In this document: in pieces, positions 45,142 to 53,178 of the stretch
Layout: every line of letters begins with the position of its first letter
How positions within the stretch are numbered: the first letter of the stretch is position 1
DNA from: Methyloceanibacter sp. wino2
GTDB taxonomy: Bacteria > Pseudomonadota > Alphaproteobacteria > Rhizobiales > Methyloligellaceae
Direction: 5' to 3'
Assembly (NCBI RefSeq): GCF_003071365.1
Contig: NZ_CP028960.1
Span: forward strand, 2,524,501-2,588,500
DNA: 64,000 bases
The notes under the pieces: generated by a model
Told to the model about the DNA's origin: nothing
Seen by the model: the letters and a program-made list of their open reading frames with translations, nothing else
Databases searched by the model: none
Position numbers and translations under genes: made by a program

Positions 45142-46080
45142 ATGATGGCTATCGATACACTTTCGTCTGACGAACTCTGTGCGGCAATCGCCGAACTCGA
45201 CCGCTGCAGCTACAACCACGATCAGTGGCTGGAGTCGCTGATGGGCACACTCATTTGTGCTCTGCCGCCGGACCAGCGTGATATCGACGACAATCCCCAT
45301 CGCAAGTGCCGCCTCGGCCAGTGGTATTACTCGGAGACGAAGCAGCCTCTTGCCCTCTCGAACCGTCCGGGCTTTGCGGAACTCGGAACGGCGCATGAGC
45401 GGATGCACTGCTATGCGGCGGACATGCTGCGTTCCACCGCCGCCGGCGAGCGGGTCACGATTCAGCAGTACCAGCGCTTCATCGCTGCGCTCAAGAACAT
45501 GCGGCTGGAAATCGCCGCGCTGAGACAAGTCATGGAAGATGCGCTTCAGGCGGTCGATCCGTTGACGGGCGTGCCCGGCCGGTTTGGCCTCCTGTCGAGA
45601 CTGCGCGAGCAGCAAGCCCTCGTGGAGCGCTGCGCGCAATCCTGCTGTGTCGCGATGATGGATCTGGACCACTTCAAAGCCGTCAACGACGCGTTCGGAC
45701 ATGCCGCGGGCGACCATGTCCTGAAGGCGTGTACGCACCACATGGCGCGCGGTTTGCGGCCCTACGATCAGCTGTTCCGGTATGGCGGTGAAGAGTTCGT
45801 GGTCGTGATGCCTGAGACCACGATCGAAGAGGGACTGGCCATCATCGATCGGCTCCGTGGTGAGCTTGCGGGCGTTCCCCAAGAGCTCGGGTCAGACGAG
45901 CCTGTTCACGTGACGGCCTCGTTTGGCGTCACGCCCCTCGAGCCGGGAGTTTTGGTGGAGACATCCATCGCCCGCGCCGACGAGGCGCTTTATGCCGCGA
46001 AAGCCGCGGGGCGAAACCGAGCGCTCGTCTGGGATCCAGCCATGGACGGCCACCAGCCTGCGTCCTCGCGGAGCGCGTGA
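45142..46080 (+). CDS. Diguanylate cyclase with N-terminal zinc-binding (CZB) domain
   Basis: 312 residues. The N-terminal domain carries the four metal ligands of a CZB domain: His26, Cys56 (HRKCRLGQWYY), His85 and His89, with the spacing seen in E. coli DgcZ. The C-terminal GGDEF domain has the active-site form GGEEF (215-219) and an inhibitory RxxD site (RPYD, 206-209) five residues before it, so it should make cyclic di-GMP and be product-inhibited. By analogy zinc binding would repress activity. The start is ATG-ATG at 45142/45145 with AGAGG upstream. It stands alone. Confidence 0.92.
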   Translation: MMAIDTLSSDELCAAIAELDRCSYNHDQWLESLMGTLICALPPDQRDIDDNPHRKCRLGQWYYSETKQPLALSNRPGFAELGTAHERMHCYAADMLRSTAAGERVTIQQYQRFIAALKNMRLEIAALRQVMEDALQAVDPLTGVPGRFGLLSRLREQQALVERCAQSCCVAMMDLDHFKAVNDAFGHAAGDHVLKACTHHMARGLRPYDQLFRYGGEEFVVVMPETTIEEGLAIIDRLRGELAGVPQELGSDEPVHVTASFGVTPLEPGVLVETSIARADEALYAAKAAGRNRALVWDPAMDGHQPASSRSA

Positions 46081-46171
46081 GGGGTGAAGCGCTGCCGGGC
46101 CGAAGCTTCCTAGGGCCGGCGCGTAAAGGCGCCTGCGACACCCCGGCGTACAGCAGGCGGGAGCCTGGGGC

Positions 46172-46594
46172 TCAGCGGAGACATTCCGACAGATGATCGT
46201 CTTCGTCGAGGCGATCGATCTCGACGCCCTTGAAGTCGCCACGCGAGACGACGCCGAAGATCGTGTGGTTCTCCACCACCGGAAGATGGCGGATGCCCCG
46301 GTCGCTCATGGTGCGCAGTGCGTCGACGGCGCTGGCTGCGGGCAGGGCCGTCACCGGATTGGGTGTCATCGCGTCCAGTAGGGGCGTGGCGTCGGCGCTC
46401 TTGCCTTCGGCAAGCACGCGTACGGCATCGCGGCCCGTGAAAATGCCGATGAGCCGGCTGTCTTGATCGATCACGAGGACCGACCCCTTACGACGCTCCC
46501 ACATGCACTGGCAGGCTTCCCGGACTGGTGCATGCTCCCTGAGTGCCAGGAGCCTCTGGTCCCCCAAGATGTCGGCGAGCCTTCTGTTGGTCAT
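46172..46594 (-). CDS. Protein with two CBS domains
   Basis: 140 residues, essentially a CBS pair: first repeat around ALREHAPVREACQCMWERRKGSVLVID, second around TPNPVTALPAASAVDALRTMSDRGIRHLPVVEN (motifs GSVLVID, GIRHLPVVE, GVVSRGD). Such stand-alone pairs bind adenine nucleotides and act as energy sensors. ATG at 46594 with GGAGG six bases upstream. It ends 92 bases from the cyclase gene (convergent). Confidence 0.88.
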   Translation of the reverse strand: MTNRRLADILGDQRLLALREHAPVREACQCMWERRKGSVLVIDQDSRLIGIFTGRDAVRVLAEGKSADATPLLDAMTPNPVTALPAASAVDALRTMSDRGIRHLPVVENHTIFGVVSRGDFKGVEIDRLDEDDHLSECLR

Positions 46595-46768
46595 GCTGCC
46601 CTCCAATCTTCAGGAACCAAGAAGGCTAGCACGTTTTGCGGCTGCGACACATTGATGCGGAACAAGGTACGAGCGCTGCCTGAAGCCGCAGCCGGCGAAA
46701 GCAGCCCCAGCCAGCCAGTCGGCCGTGCCCACGCCGACGATGGGCCAAACGCGACGGCCTCCGCGCTC

Positions 46769-47671
46769 TCAGGGATGCTCACTCTGGTTCGAGAGAAACT
46801 CGGCCAGCGTGTCGTAGACGAGGCGGATGCGGCGGCTTGTGTAGAGTTCCCGGTGCGCGACGAGCCAGGTCGGAAACCTCATGGGCGCCATGTCGGGAAA
46901 GACGGGTTCCATGCCCGGTGTCCTGGCGGCGACGGCGGCGGCCATGAGGCACATGCCGAAGCCTTGGCGCGCCATCTCCCACATGACGAGGGCGCAGTCC
47001 GTGCCGAACCGGAAGTTCTCCCGCGCGGGCGAGATGCCGAACCGGCCGAGATAGTTGACCATCTCCTGCTGATTGTTGCTGCCGATGAAGTAGTGACCCT
47101 CGAGGTCCGCAGGCGAGCGGGGGCGACCATACTTGCTGAGATAGCGCTTCGACGCGTAGAGGCTGCCGTCGCTCTCGTTGACCAGCCGTCCGACAAGGTC
47201 CGGCTCATGCGGGCGCACGTGACGGATCGCAATGTCGGCCTCGCGCCGCCTCAAGTCGCGCAGCTCGTTCGACGCAACGATGTCGATTTCCAGGTTGGGC
47301 GCGAGTTCGTGCAGGCGCTCGATGACGGGCGGCAGAAAGTACACGGCGTACATGTTCGTCGCGGTGACCCGCACCACGCCGTCGATGGCCTGGCTGTGCC
47401 CCGAAGCCGCCAACGATACGCGGTGCGCCGCGTCTCCCATGACCCGGACATGATCGAGAAGCTCGAGGCCCGACGGGGTCAGTTCGAGCGTGCGGCCGAT
47501 CCGCTGGAACAGCATGACGCCGAGATCCTCTTCGAGCGCCGCGACCTGGCGCCCAAGTGTCGGCTGCGTCAGCCCCAGGACCCGGGCCGCGCCCGAAAAC
47601 GAGCCTTCCTCGGCCGTCGCGAGAAAGGCTCGGACCTGATTCCAGTCGAAGGAGATGGCCTGCCAGTTCAT
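46769..47671 (-). CDS. LysR-family transcriptional regulator
   Basis: 300 residues. N-terminal winged helix (FDWNQVRAFLATAEEGSFSGAARVLGLTQPTLGRQ, seen as EEGSFSGAARVLGLTQPTL) and a periplasmic-binding-like effector domain. It diverges from a methyltransferase gene 86 bases away, the usual LysR arrangement for control of the neighbour. ATG at 47671 (MNWQAIS) lies inside a 14-base palindrome that could be an autoregulatory operator. No Shine-Dalgarno is visible, so translation may be inefficient or begin slightly elsewhere. Confidence 0.9.
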   Translation of the reverse strand: MNWQAISFDWNQVRAFLATAEEGSFSGAARVLGLTQPTLGRQVAALEEDLGVMLFQRIGRTLELTPSGLELLDHVRVMGDAAHRVSLAASGHSQAIDGVVRVTATNMYAVYFLPPVIERLHELAPNLEIDIVASNELRDLRRREADIAIRHVRPHEPDLVGRLVNESDGSLYASKRYLSKYGRPRSPADLEGHYFIGSNNQQEMVNYLGRFGISPARENFRFGTDCALVMWEMARQGFGMCLMAAAVAARTPGMEPVFPDMAPMRFPTWLVAHRELYTSRRIRLVYDTLAEFLSNQSEHP

Positions 47672-47683
47672 GCAAATTTGCAT
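47670..47683. promoter_or_regulatory. Perfect palindrome over the LysR start codon
   Basis: ATGCAAATTTGCAT is a perfect 14-base palindrome covering the LysR start codon. An A/T-rich stretch with ATGCAT follows towards the divergent methyltransferase gene. LysR-type boxes (T-N11-A) are often imperfect palindromes in exactly this kind of divergent space; binding is not shown. Confidence 0.45.
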
Positions 47684-47757
47684 ACACAAACTGCGAATTT
47701 TGACAATTCACATTTTAAATATGCATGGCACTCTACATCCACGAAAGGAGCCCATTC

Positions 47758-48399
47758 ATGGTTCACGCAGCACAGTTTTGGGACGCCCAAGCGGAGAAAT
47801 ATGCCAAGCAGCCGATCGCGAACGAGGCGGCCTATGACGCCACACTCGACCGCACGCGGTATTACCTGGACGAGGGTCAGCGTGTCTTGGAAGTGGGGTG
47901 CGGCACCGGTACCACCGCGCTGCGTCTGTGCGACAACGTCCGCGAATATGTGGGCAGCGATTTCTCCAGCGGCATGATCCGCATTGCGAGCGAGAAGGCC
48001 TTCGAAAAGGGCGCGCGCAATGTCGCCTTCAAGACCGCGGCCGTCGGTGAGATCGCCGACAAGAACACGCCGTTCGACGCGGTTCTCGGCTTCAACCTCT
48101 TGCACCTGCTGCCGACGCTCGACGAGGACTTGAAACGGATCGCATCCGTGCTGAAGCCCGGTGGCCTATTCATCTCCAAGACCTTTTGCGGTCTCGGCCC
48201 CAAGGCGCCGCTGAAGTGGCGGCTGATGAAGATCGCCCTTCCGATCCTGCAGGCTCTGGGAAAGGCTCCCTATGTCCGATTCCAACGCGAGGCGGAACTC
48301 AGGGAGCAGATAGAGGCGCACGGGTTCGAGATCCTCGAGACGCGGCACTTCGTGACCGATGTCTCCGTGCCCTTCATCGTCGCGCGCAAGATCGCCTGA
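47758..48399 (+). CDS. SAM-dependent methyltransferase (class I)
   Basis: 213 residues. Motif I LEVGCGTGTTALRL binds S-adenosylmethionine, followed by the acidic motif II region YVGSDFSSGMI and the post-motif VLKPGGLFISKTF. The substrate is unknown; the overall layout resembles ubiquinone/menaquinone-type or small-molecule methyltransferases. ATG at 47758 with AAAGGAG seven bases upstream. Likely controlled by the divergent LysR protein. Confidence 0.88.
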   Translation: MVHAAQFWDAQAEKYAKQPIANEAAYDATLDRTRYYLDEGQRVLEVGCGTGTTALRLCDNVREYVGSDFSSGMIRIASEKAFEKGARNVAFKTAAVGEIADKNTPFDAVLGFNLLHLLPTLDEDLKRIASVLKPGGLFISKTFCGLGPKAPLKWRLMKIALPILQALGKAPYVRFQREAELREQIEAHGFEILETRHFVTDVSVPFIVARKIA

Positions 48400-48431
48400 T
48401 CCCGACTGAGCCCAGTCTCGTTACGGCAAAA

Positions 48432-48462
48432 AAAATAGCCGGGCTTGAGGCCCGGCTATTTT
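48432..48462. terminator. Bidirectional terminator between methyltransferase and desaturase
   Basis: A perfect 13-base-pair stem (AAAATAGCCGGGC / GCCCGGCTATTTT) with a TTGAG loop and A/T runs on both sides, between convergent genes. Confidence 0.9.
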
Positions 48463-48489
48463 CATATTCGCGATGAGGCATGTGCGCCG

Positions 48490-49446
48490 CTAGCGCGCTT
48501 CGGTTGCGGCTTCGCGGTGCGGGCCGAAATCGTATTCGTAGATGTGGGCGTGTTCCTTCTCCAGGACCGGCCGCAGATCCGCGAACGCATCCTTGTATTT
48601 GTAGAAGGGGATGCGCGGGAACAGGTGGTGGATCAGGTGGAAGTTCTGGAACAGGTAGAGCCAGTCCACGACCGGCTCGATGATCTTGCCGTGCACCCAG
48701 AAGACGTTCGTGTCGCGATAGCGTTCGCGCACCTTGTGCGGCTTGTGGGGCAGATAGGCGAAGAAGTAGATGATGAGCGCCGACGCGAAAATGTGCGGCA
48801 GGACCCACAGCATCAGAACTTCGCGCCAATAGCCGATCACGCAGAGCCCGATGATGACCGCGTAGTAGAGGCCGTTCATCAGGGCGATCTGGATCGAGAG
48901 ACTGCGCATGCCCGGGACATGCGGATGAAAGGCGATGTGGCGCCAGAAATAGTTGTGGTAGACGAACACGATCGTCAGACAACGCCAAACAAGCAGGAAC
49001 GGGTTGTTCACCGCGACCCAATGGTCTGGATCGAGCTCCGGGTCGTTGGTCTCCCGGTGATGCGCCAGATGCATGTAGCGGAAGGCTTTGTATTCGTGCA
49101 GCAGGATCGTGCCGCACACATAGCCGACGAGATGGTTCAGCCATAGATAGCGAGAGTGCTTGCCGGCGATATTGCCGTGGCAGGCCTCGTGCAGCGGCGT
49201 CTGATCCGCGTAGAGAATGAGGCTGTTGAGGATCAGTCCGAGCCAGAGGGGGATGATCCCGAGCGTTCCCAGCGTGCACACGGTCACGAAAGACGTCACG
49301 ATGCCGATCGCCAGGAACACGGTCGGCCAAGCCACCATGCCCTGATAGGGCCGGATCTTCTTCAGGGCTTCTCGGTCTGCTGGGGCGTTTGGCTGGTCGC
49401 GGGAGATTTCAGTGATCGCGGGTTCGGCGACAACGGAAACGGACAT
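48490..49446 (-). CDS. Membrane fatty acid desaturase-family protein
   Basis: 318 residues. Three histidine boxes of the membrane di-iron desaturase/hydroxylase superfamily: HEACH (86-90), HLAHH (126-130) and HLIHH in the C-terminal part (FQNFHLIHHLFPRIPF), with four or so membrane helices between. It should insert a double bond or hydroxyl into an acyl chain or carotenoid-like lipid; the HxxHHLFPRIPF end resembles both fatty acid desaturases and beta-carotene hydroxylases. Start is either ATG 49446 or TTG 49455; the TTG has GAGGA six bases upstream. Confidence 0.85.
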   Translation of the reverse strand: MSVSVVAEPAITEISRDQPNAPADREALKKIRPYQGMVAWPTVFLAIGIVTSFVTVCTLGTLGIIPLWLGLILNSLILYADQTPLHEACHGNIAGKHSRYLWLNHLVGYVCGTILLHEYKAFRYMHLAHHRETNDPELDPDHWVAVNNPFLLVWRCLTIVFVYHNYFWRHIAFHPHVPGMRSLSIQIALMNGLYYAVIIGLCVIGYWREVLMLWVLPHIFASALIIYFFAYLPHKPHKVRERYRDTNVFWVHGKIIEPVVDWLYLFQNFHLIHHLFPRIPFYKYKDAFADLRPVLEKEHAHIYEYDFGPHREAATEAR

Positions 49447-49455
49447 GGGCTGCAA

Positions 49456-49835
49456 CAGTCCTCGGATTCTTGAGCTTCGATTTTTTCTAACACCGTCAAG
49501 ACGGTAGTCGCGGCGTTGCGCTACGACTTTGCGTCAAGACAACAAAACACGGCGGCTGGCAACAAAATATGGCAAGCCACGCTAAACGCGTTCGAAAACG
49601 CTCGCAATTTTGGGCTGTGTCGGCATCGCGTTCAAGACGCAATGAATGTCGGTGTAATTAAGCATTGATGAAAAGCAGCCAGCAGCGGAAATCAGCCGGT
49701 TAGTGCGATGCCGGCGGCCGCGTGCCGTGCCGCGTGTAAACCCGCATGAAACCTATGTGGCGTGCATGCAACAGCCCGCCGGCTGTGGACCGGCGGGCTG
49801 TGCTGCATTGAACGACATCGGTTCAATCGACGGGT
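49456..49835. other. Intergenic region downstream of BA14K gene and upstream of desaturase
   Basis: About 380 bases with no gene I can support. It contains an A/T-rich part (49540-49590 and 49640-49680), probably the desaturase promoter region, and a hairpin at 49773-49799 (AGCCCGCCGG / CCGGCGGGCT, seven-base loop) that may end the BA14K transcript although no T-run follows. Confidence 0.5.
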
Positions 49836-50243
49836 CTAGCGGCAGAAATGCTCGTAGCCGTCGTAGCCGACAAAGGTTCCCGACCGCGGGTTGAAGCTCC
49901 GGTAGCGGGACGAGCAGTAGGCATACCAATCCTGCGTCCAGGGCTCCGGACGGTAGCCCACGGGCCGCGCCGGCGGGGTCACGTAGACCTCCTTGGGGGT
50001 AAGCGCGCTGCCGATCACCGCGCCGGCGGCAAGGCCGACAAGACCGGCGCCGAGCGCATTGATATTGCTGCCGCCGCCACGGCGGCCGTAATAGTTGTTC
50101 TGGACGTAGGGACCGCCCGGGCCGCCCCGCCAGCCCTTGCCCTTGCCATGGCCGCGTCCGGCTTCCGCCGGAGCCGCCGCCACGAGAGCGAAGACTGCGA
50201 CGAGCGCAGCGACAAATGCAAAATACGATTTCCGACCCATCAT
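49836..50243 (-). CDS. BA14K-family exported protein
   Basis: 135 residues from the ATG at 50243 (MMGRKSYFAF) with GAGGA six bases upstream. Signal peptide to about APAEAG, a Gly/Arg-rich segment, a Gly/Ala hydrophobic stretch (LGAGLVGLAAGAVIGSAL), and the C-terminal BA14K signature WYAYCSSRYRSFNP...GYDGYEHFCR with two cysteines. BA14K proteins (immunogenic in Brucella, lectin-like) occur widely in Hyphomicrobiales. Location: periplasm or envelope. Confidence 0.85.
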   Translation of the reverse strand: MMGRKSYFAFVAALVAVFALVAAAPAEAGRGHGKGKGWRGGPGGPYVQNNYYGRRGGGSNINALGAGLVGLAAGAVIGSALTPKEVYVTPPARPVGYRPEPWTQDWYAYCSSRYRSFNPRSGTFVGYDGYEHFCR

Positions 50244-50404
50244 GTCTGTTCCTCGGATGTGGCGCCGTTGCCTCCGGGCGCCGTGAAGGTTGAAAGACCC
50301 CCCAGATCCGTGGGGCAATCTGCCCCCCGTTCATGGCACTCTAGGGGCGGCCACATGAACCTGTCCTGAACGTTGGCGCGTCGGCTAAGTTCCCCTGCGA
50401 TCAT

Positions 50405-50440
50405 GAAAAAACCGCCGGACCCCGTGTGGGGCCGGCGGTT
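50405..50440 (-). terminator. Rho-independent terminator of the cold-shock gene
   Basis: On the minus strand a 13-base-pair stem with one bulged base (AACCGCCGG..GGGG arms) and a tetraloop is followed by TTTTTT. It lies about 65 bases after the cspA stop. Confidence 0.85.
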
Positions 50441-50503
50441 CTCTAAAGCCTGCTGGCGCTTCTTGGAAGCGCGCGGCGATATACAGTTGGGCAGTCCTAG
50501 GCG

Positions 50504-50722
50504 CTATTGCGCAGCCTGGATGTTCGCTGCCTGCTTGCCGCGGCCGCGGCGGTCGTCCTCGATCTCGAAGGAGACTTTGTCGCCTTCGTTCAGGGGCGGC
50601 ATGCCAGCGCGCTCCACAGCGGAAGCATGAACGAACACGTCCTTGCCGCCGTCTTCCGGCTCGATGAAGCCGAAGCCGCGAGTGTGGTTGAAGAATTTGA
50701 CGGTGCCATTGACACGAGACAT
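50504..50722 (-). CDS. Cold-shock protein (CspA family)
   Basis: 72 residues, one cold-shock domain: [29 protein letters not shown] (RNP1 [11 protein letters not shown]2 DVFVHASA). Binds single-stranded RNA/DNA and melts RNA structure. The 5' side has an AAAGGA site. C-terminal AANIQAAQ tail. Members of this family in alphaproteobacteria include both cold-induced and constitutive forms, which cannot be separated by sequence. Confidence 0.95.
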   Translation of the reverse strand: MSRVNGTVKFFNHTRGFGFIEPEDGGKDVFVHASAVERAGMPPLNEGDKVSFEIEDDRRGRGKQAANIQAAQ

Positions 50723-51129
50723 TTCGGGGGAGTCCTTTCCCGTTCGCTAGTTTTAAAATAACGGGCCACATGACCCCTTCGCTTGAGGCGTTCTCTAAGG
50801 AGTCCCCCAAGGAAGAAGCCCATGGCGTCTTCAGATGTCAGGAAAGGGTCGTGCTCTTGGCTACGTTCGTCGCTTACCGTCGTCTTCGTCCACGCCCAAC
50901 AGCGGGCGCCCGGTGCCCCTAAACATGCGGCATTCTGGCACTTTTGGCAAGCGTTTTTGAGCCGCTCCCAGGCCGCTGACCCTTGCGGGCAAAGGGTTTC
51001 CGGGGCGTTAACCAAAACCTGTACGGCAGATGAACGGCCCTCTCAGATTGGGTTCAGCCGCCCCTCACTAAACCTGTTCCTACGACGCGCGGGAAGGACG
51101 CGCGCCGGTGCCAAGGAAGGGAACAGGTC
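50723..51129. other. Intergenic region upstream of the cold-shock gene
   Basis: 407 bases. The part nearest 50723 is the likely long 5' leader typical of cold-shock genes. No clear gene; open frames here have unnatural Arg/Ser composition. No tRNA or recognised small RNA. Confidence 0.45.
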
Positions 51130-51297
51130 ATGGGGAAGATCGCGGGGAACATCACGGGGAAGAAGATCGCAGGTTTCGCGCTGGCGTTTGTCGCTCTCGC
51201 AGCCCTCGCGATCGCCGCCGGCATCCTCGCCGACGCCCAGACCGCCAGCCAGTTCGCCGACAACACCCCGCTGATGTACGCCGGTATCCGGGGGTAG
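51130..51297 (+). CDS. Possible 55-residue membrane peptide
   Basis: A short open frame with ATG at 51130 preceded by AAGGGAACAGG. The product starts MGKIAGNITGKKIAG and then has a hydrophobic helix (FALAFVALAALAIAAGIL) and a short polar tail ending in YAGIRG. The charge layout (positive N-terminus, one helix) is natural for a small membrane protein. No family is recognised, and the frame is short, so it may not be real. It is convergent with hemF, ending eight bases before it. Confidence 0.45.
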   Translation: MGKIAGNITGKKIAGFALAFVALAALAIAAGILADAQTASQFADNTPLMYAGIRG

Positions 51298-51304
51298 GGC
51301 GCCG

Positions 51305-52240
51305 CTAAGGCCACATGACCAGGGGTGGCATGGAGGACAGGATCGCGTCCACATTGCCGCCGGTCTTCAGGCCGAAGATCGTGCCCCGGTCGTAGAGCAG
51401 GTTGTACTCCACATAGCGTCCGCGCCGGATAAGCTGCTCGGTGCGGTCTTCCTCGGTCCAGGGCGTACCGATATTGCGGGCCACCAGCTCCGGATAAATG
51501 CCGACGAAGGCCTTGCCGACTTCCTGAGTGAAGGCGAAGTCCGCCTCCCAGTCGCCCGTATCCAGATAGTCGTAGAAAATGCCGCCGATGCCGCGCGGCT
51601 CCTTCCGGTGCTTGAGGTAGAAATACTCGTCGCACCAGTCCTTGAAGCGCGGATAGTCAGCCGACGGCTGGCCCTCGCAAGAGGCCTTCATGGCCGCGTG
51701 GAAATCCTGCGAGTCAGCGTCCTCCTGGACGCGCCGCCGGTTGAGCACGGGGGTGAGGTCGCCGCCGCCGCCGAACCAGCCCTTCGAGGTGACCACCATG
51801 CGGGTGTTCATGTGGCCCGTGGGGGCGCTGGGGTTGGTCGGATGGGCAATGAAGGACATGCCGCTCGCCCAGAAGCGGGGGTCCTCGGCCGCACCTGGGA
51901 TCTGGCCCGCGAACTCCTTCGGGAACTCTCCGTAGACGGTGGATGTGTGGCAGCCGACCTTCTCGAACACGCGGCCCGACATCAGGGACATGACCCCGCC
52001 GCCGCCTTCCTCGCGGTCCCACGGGGTGCGGGTGAAGCGGCCGGCTTGCTTGCCCTCGCAGCCGGGTGCCCCTTCGGCGGCATCCTCGACGGCTTCGAGC
52101 GCAGCCAGCATGCGGTCGCGCAGCTCCTCGAACCAGCGGCTCGCCCGGTCCTTATTGGCTTCGAAGTTGTTCTTCGACTTAGGGTTTTCCGATCCTTGCG
52201 CGTCCATGACTTCCCGTTCGATGACGTTTTCTTCTTGCAT
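51305..52240 (-). CDS. hemF: Oxygen-dependent coproporphyrinogen III oxidase
   Basis: 311 residues. Converts coproporphyrinogen III to protoporphyrinogen IX with O2, in heme synthesis. Family segments: [42 protein letters not shown] (in part), [28 protein letters not shown] (in part) and the C-terminal [20 protein letters not shown] at 52240 with AAGG eight bases upstream. Heme from this pathway also supplies cytochromes encoded just downstream on the other strand. Confidence 0.96.
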   Translation of the reverse strand: MQEENVIEREVMDAQGSENPKSKNNFEANKDRASRWFEELRDRMLAALEAVEDAAEGAPGCEGKQAGRFTRTPWDREEGGGGVMSLMSGRVFEKVGCHTSTVYGEFPKEFAGQIPGAAEDPRFWASGMSFIAHPTNPSAPTGHMNTRMVVTSKGWFGGGGDLTPVLNRRRVQEDADSQDFHAAMKASCEGQPSADYPRFKDWCDEYFYLKHRKEPRGIGGIFYDYLDTGDWEADFAFTQEVGKAFVGIYPELVARNIGTPWTEEDRTEQLIRRGRYVEYNLLYDRGTIFGLKTGGNVDAILSSMPPLVMWP

Positions 52241-52441
52241 GATCCATCTACCTTACCGGCTCGTATCCGTCACATGGATGCATCATGTCGTTGCCACCAT
52301 TGGCGCCCCCTTGATCTTCATCAGTAATTACCTGCGCCAATTTGACCACTGTGTCTGCTGGACAACATCCCACCGCAATGACAGAAAACCGCCATGAATC
52401 GCGTTGCACCGCAGCGCGCGGCTGGGCAATAACAAATCCGC

Positions 52442-52497
52442 GGCACGCTGGGTGCCCTTTTGTTGGGCAACAACAGAGTTTCGGCACGCACCGTGCC
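52442..52497. repeat. Two tandem GGCAC-N5-GTGCC inverted repeats upstream of petA
   Basis: Copy 1 (52442-52456) reads GGCACGCTGGGTGCC, copy 2 (52483-52497) reads GGCACGCACCGTGCC: the same five-base arms and a five-base spacer, starts 41 bases apart (about four helical turns). Copy 1 is followed by CTTTTG. They could be paired operators, or weak terminators. Confidence 0.55.
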
Positions 52498-52507
52498 TTA
52501 ACTAAGA

Positions 52508-52542
52508 GAGCCGAGAGGCTGGGCTTTTGCTCTCTTCGGCTC
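52508..52542 (+). promoter_or_regulatory. Hairpin in the petA leader
   Basis: GAGCCGAGAG can pair with CTCTTCGGCTC (one bulge), giving a 10-base-pair stem with a 14-base loop containing CTTTTG. It ends about 10 bases before the AGGAG of petA and so may affect translation or mRNA stability of the operon. Confidence 0.4.
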
Positions 52543-52567
52543 CATCAAATTAGGAGCGTTTGGCTTC

Positions 52568-53170
52568 ATGGCCAATTCAGACAGTTCCACCGATCCTTCC
52601 TTTGTAGATGACGACGATCCGTCCCGGCGCGACGTGATCCTGATCGGCGCCGGGGCCTTTGCGGCCATTGGCGGCGCGGCCGTATTGTGGCCCTTGCTCG
52701 ATCAGATGAACCCCGATGCCTCGACCCTGTCGCTTGCCTCGATCGACGTGGACCTTGCGCCTGTCGAAGAAGGCCAGGCCATCACGGTCATGTGGCGCGG
52801 CAAGCCGATCTTCATCCGCCATCGCACGGCCGAGGAAGTCGAGGCGGCCAAGGACGTGAAGCTGAGCGACTTGCCCGATCAGCTGGCGCGCAACGCCAAT
52901 CTGGCGGACACGGCGCTCGCGACCGACACGAACCGGGCCGCGACCGACAAAGAGCCCTGGCTCGTCATGATCGGCATCTGCACCCATCTCGGCTGCATCC
53001 CGCAGGGCCAGTCGGTCGGCTCGTACAAGGGCGAGTATGGCGGCTGGTACTGCCCCTGCCATGGTTCGCAGTACGACACGGCGGGCCGTATTCGCAAAGG
53101 TCCGGCGCCGGAGAACATGTATATCCCGCCTTACGCCTTCACCTCTGACACCAAAATCAAGATCGGATAG
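52568..53170 (+). CDS. petA: Ubiquinol-cytochrome c reductase, Rieske iron-sulfur subunit
   Basis: 200 residues. A twin-arginine-type N-terminus ([18 protein letters not shown]) also forms the membrane anchor. The [2Fe-2S] ligands are Cys138/His140 in CTHLGC and Cys162/His165 in CPCHGS, with the disulfide Cys143 and Cys164. It takes electrons from ubiquinol to cytochrome c1 in the bc1 complex. First gene of petABC; the AGGAG ribosome-binding site is about 11 bases from the ATG. Confidence 0.96.
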   Translation: MANSDSSTDPSFVDDDDPSRRDVILIGAGAFAAIGGAAVLWPLLDQMNPDASTLSLASIDVDLAPVEEGQAITVMWRGKPIFIRHRTAEEVEAAKDVKLSDLPDQLARNANLADTALATDTNRAATDKEPWLVMIGICTHLGCIPQGQSVGSYKGEYGGWYCPCHGSQYDTAGRIRKGPAPENMYIPPYAFTSDTKIKIG

Positions 53171-53178
53171 GGCGGATC

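Larger units (their letters stand above)
52241..52567. other. Divergent hemF-petA intergenic region
   Basis: 327 bases holding the promoters of hemF and petABC. It contains two short inverted repeats of the same design and a hairpin near petA, listed separately. No gene. Confidence 0.6.
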
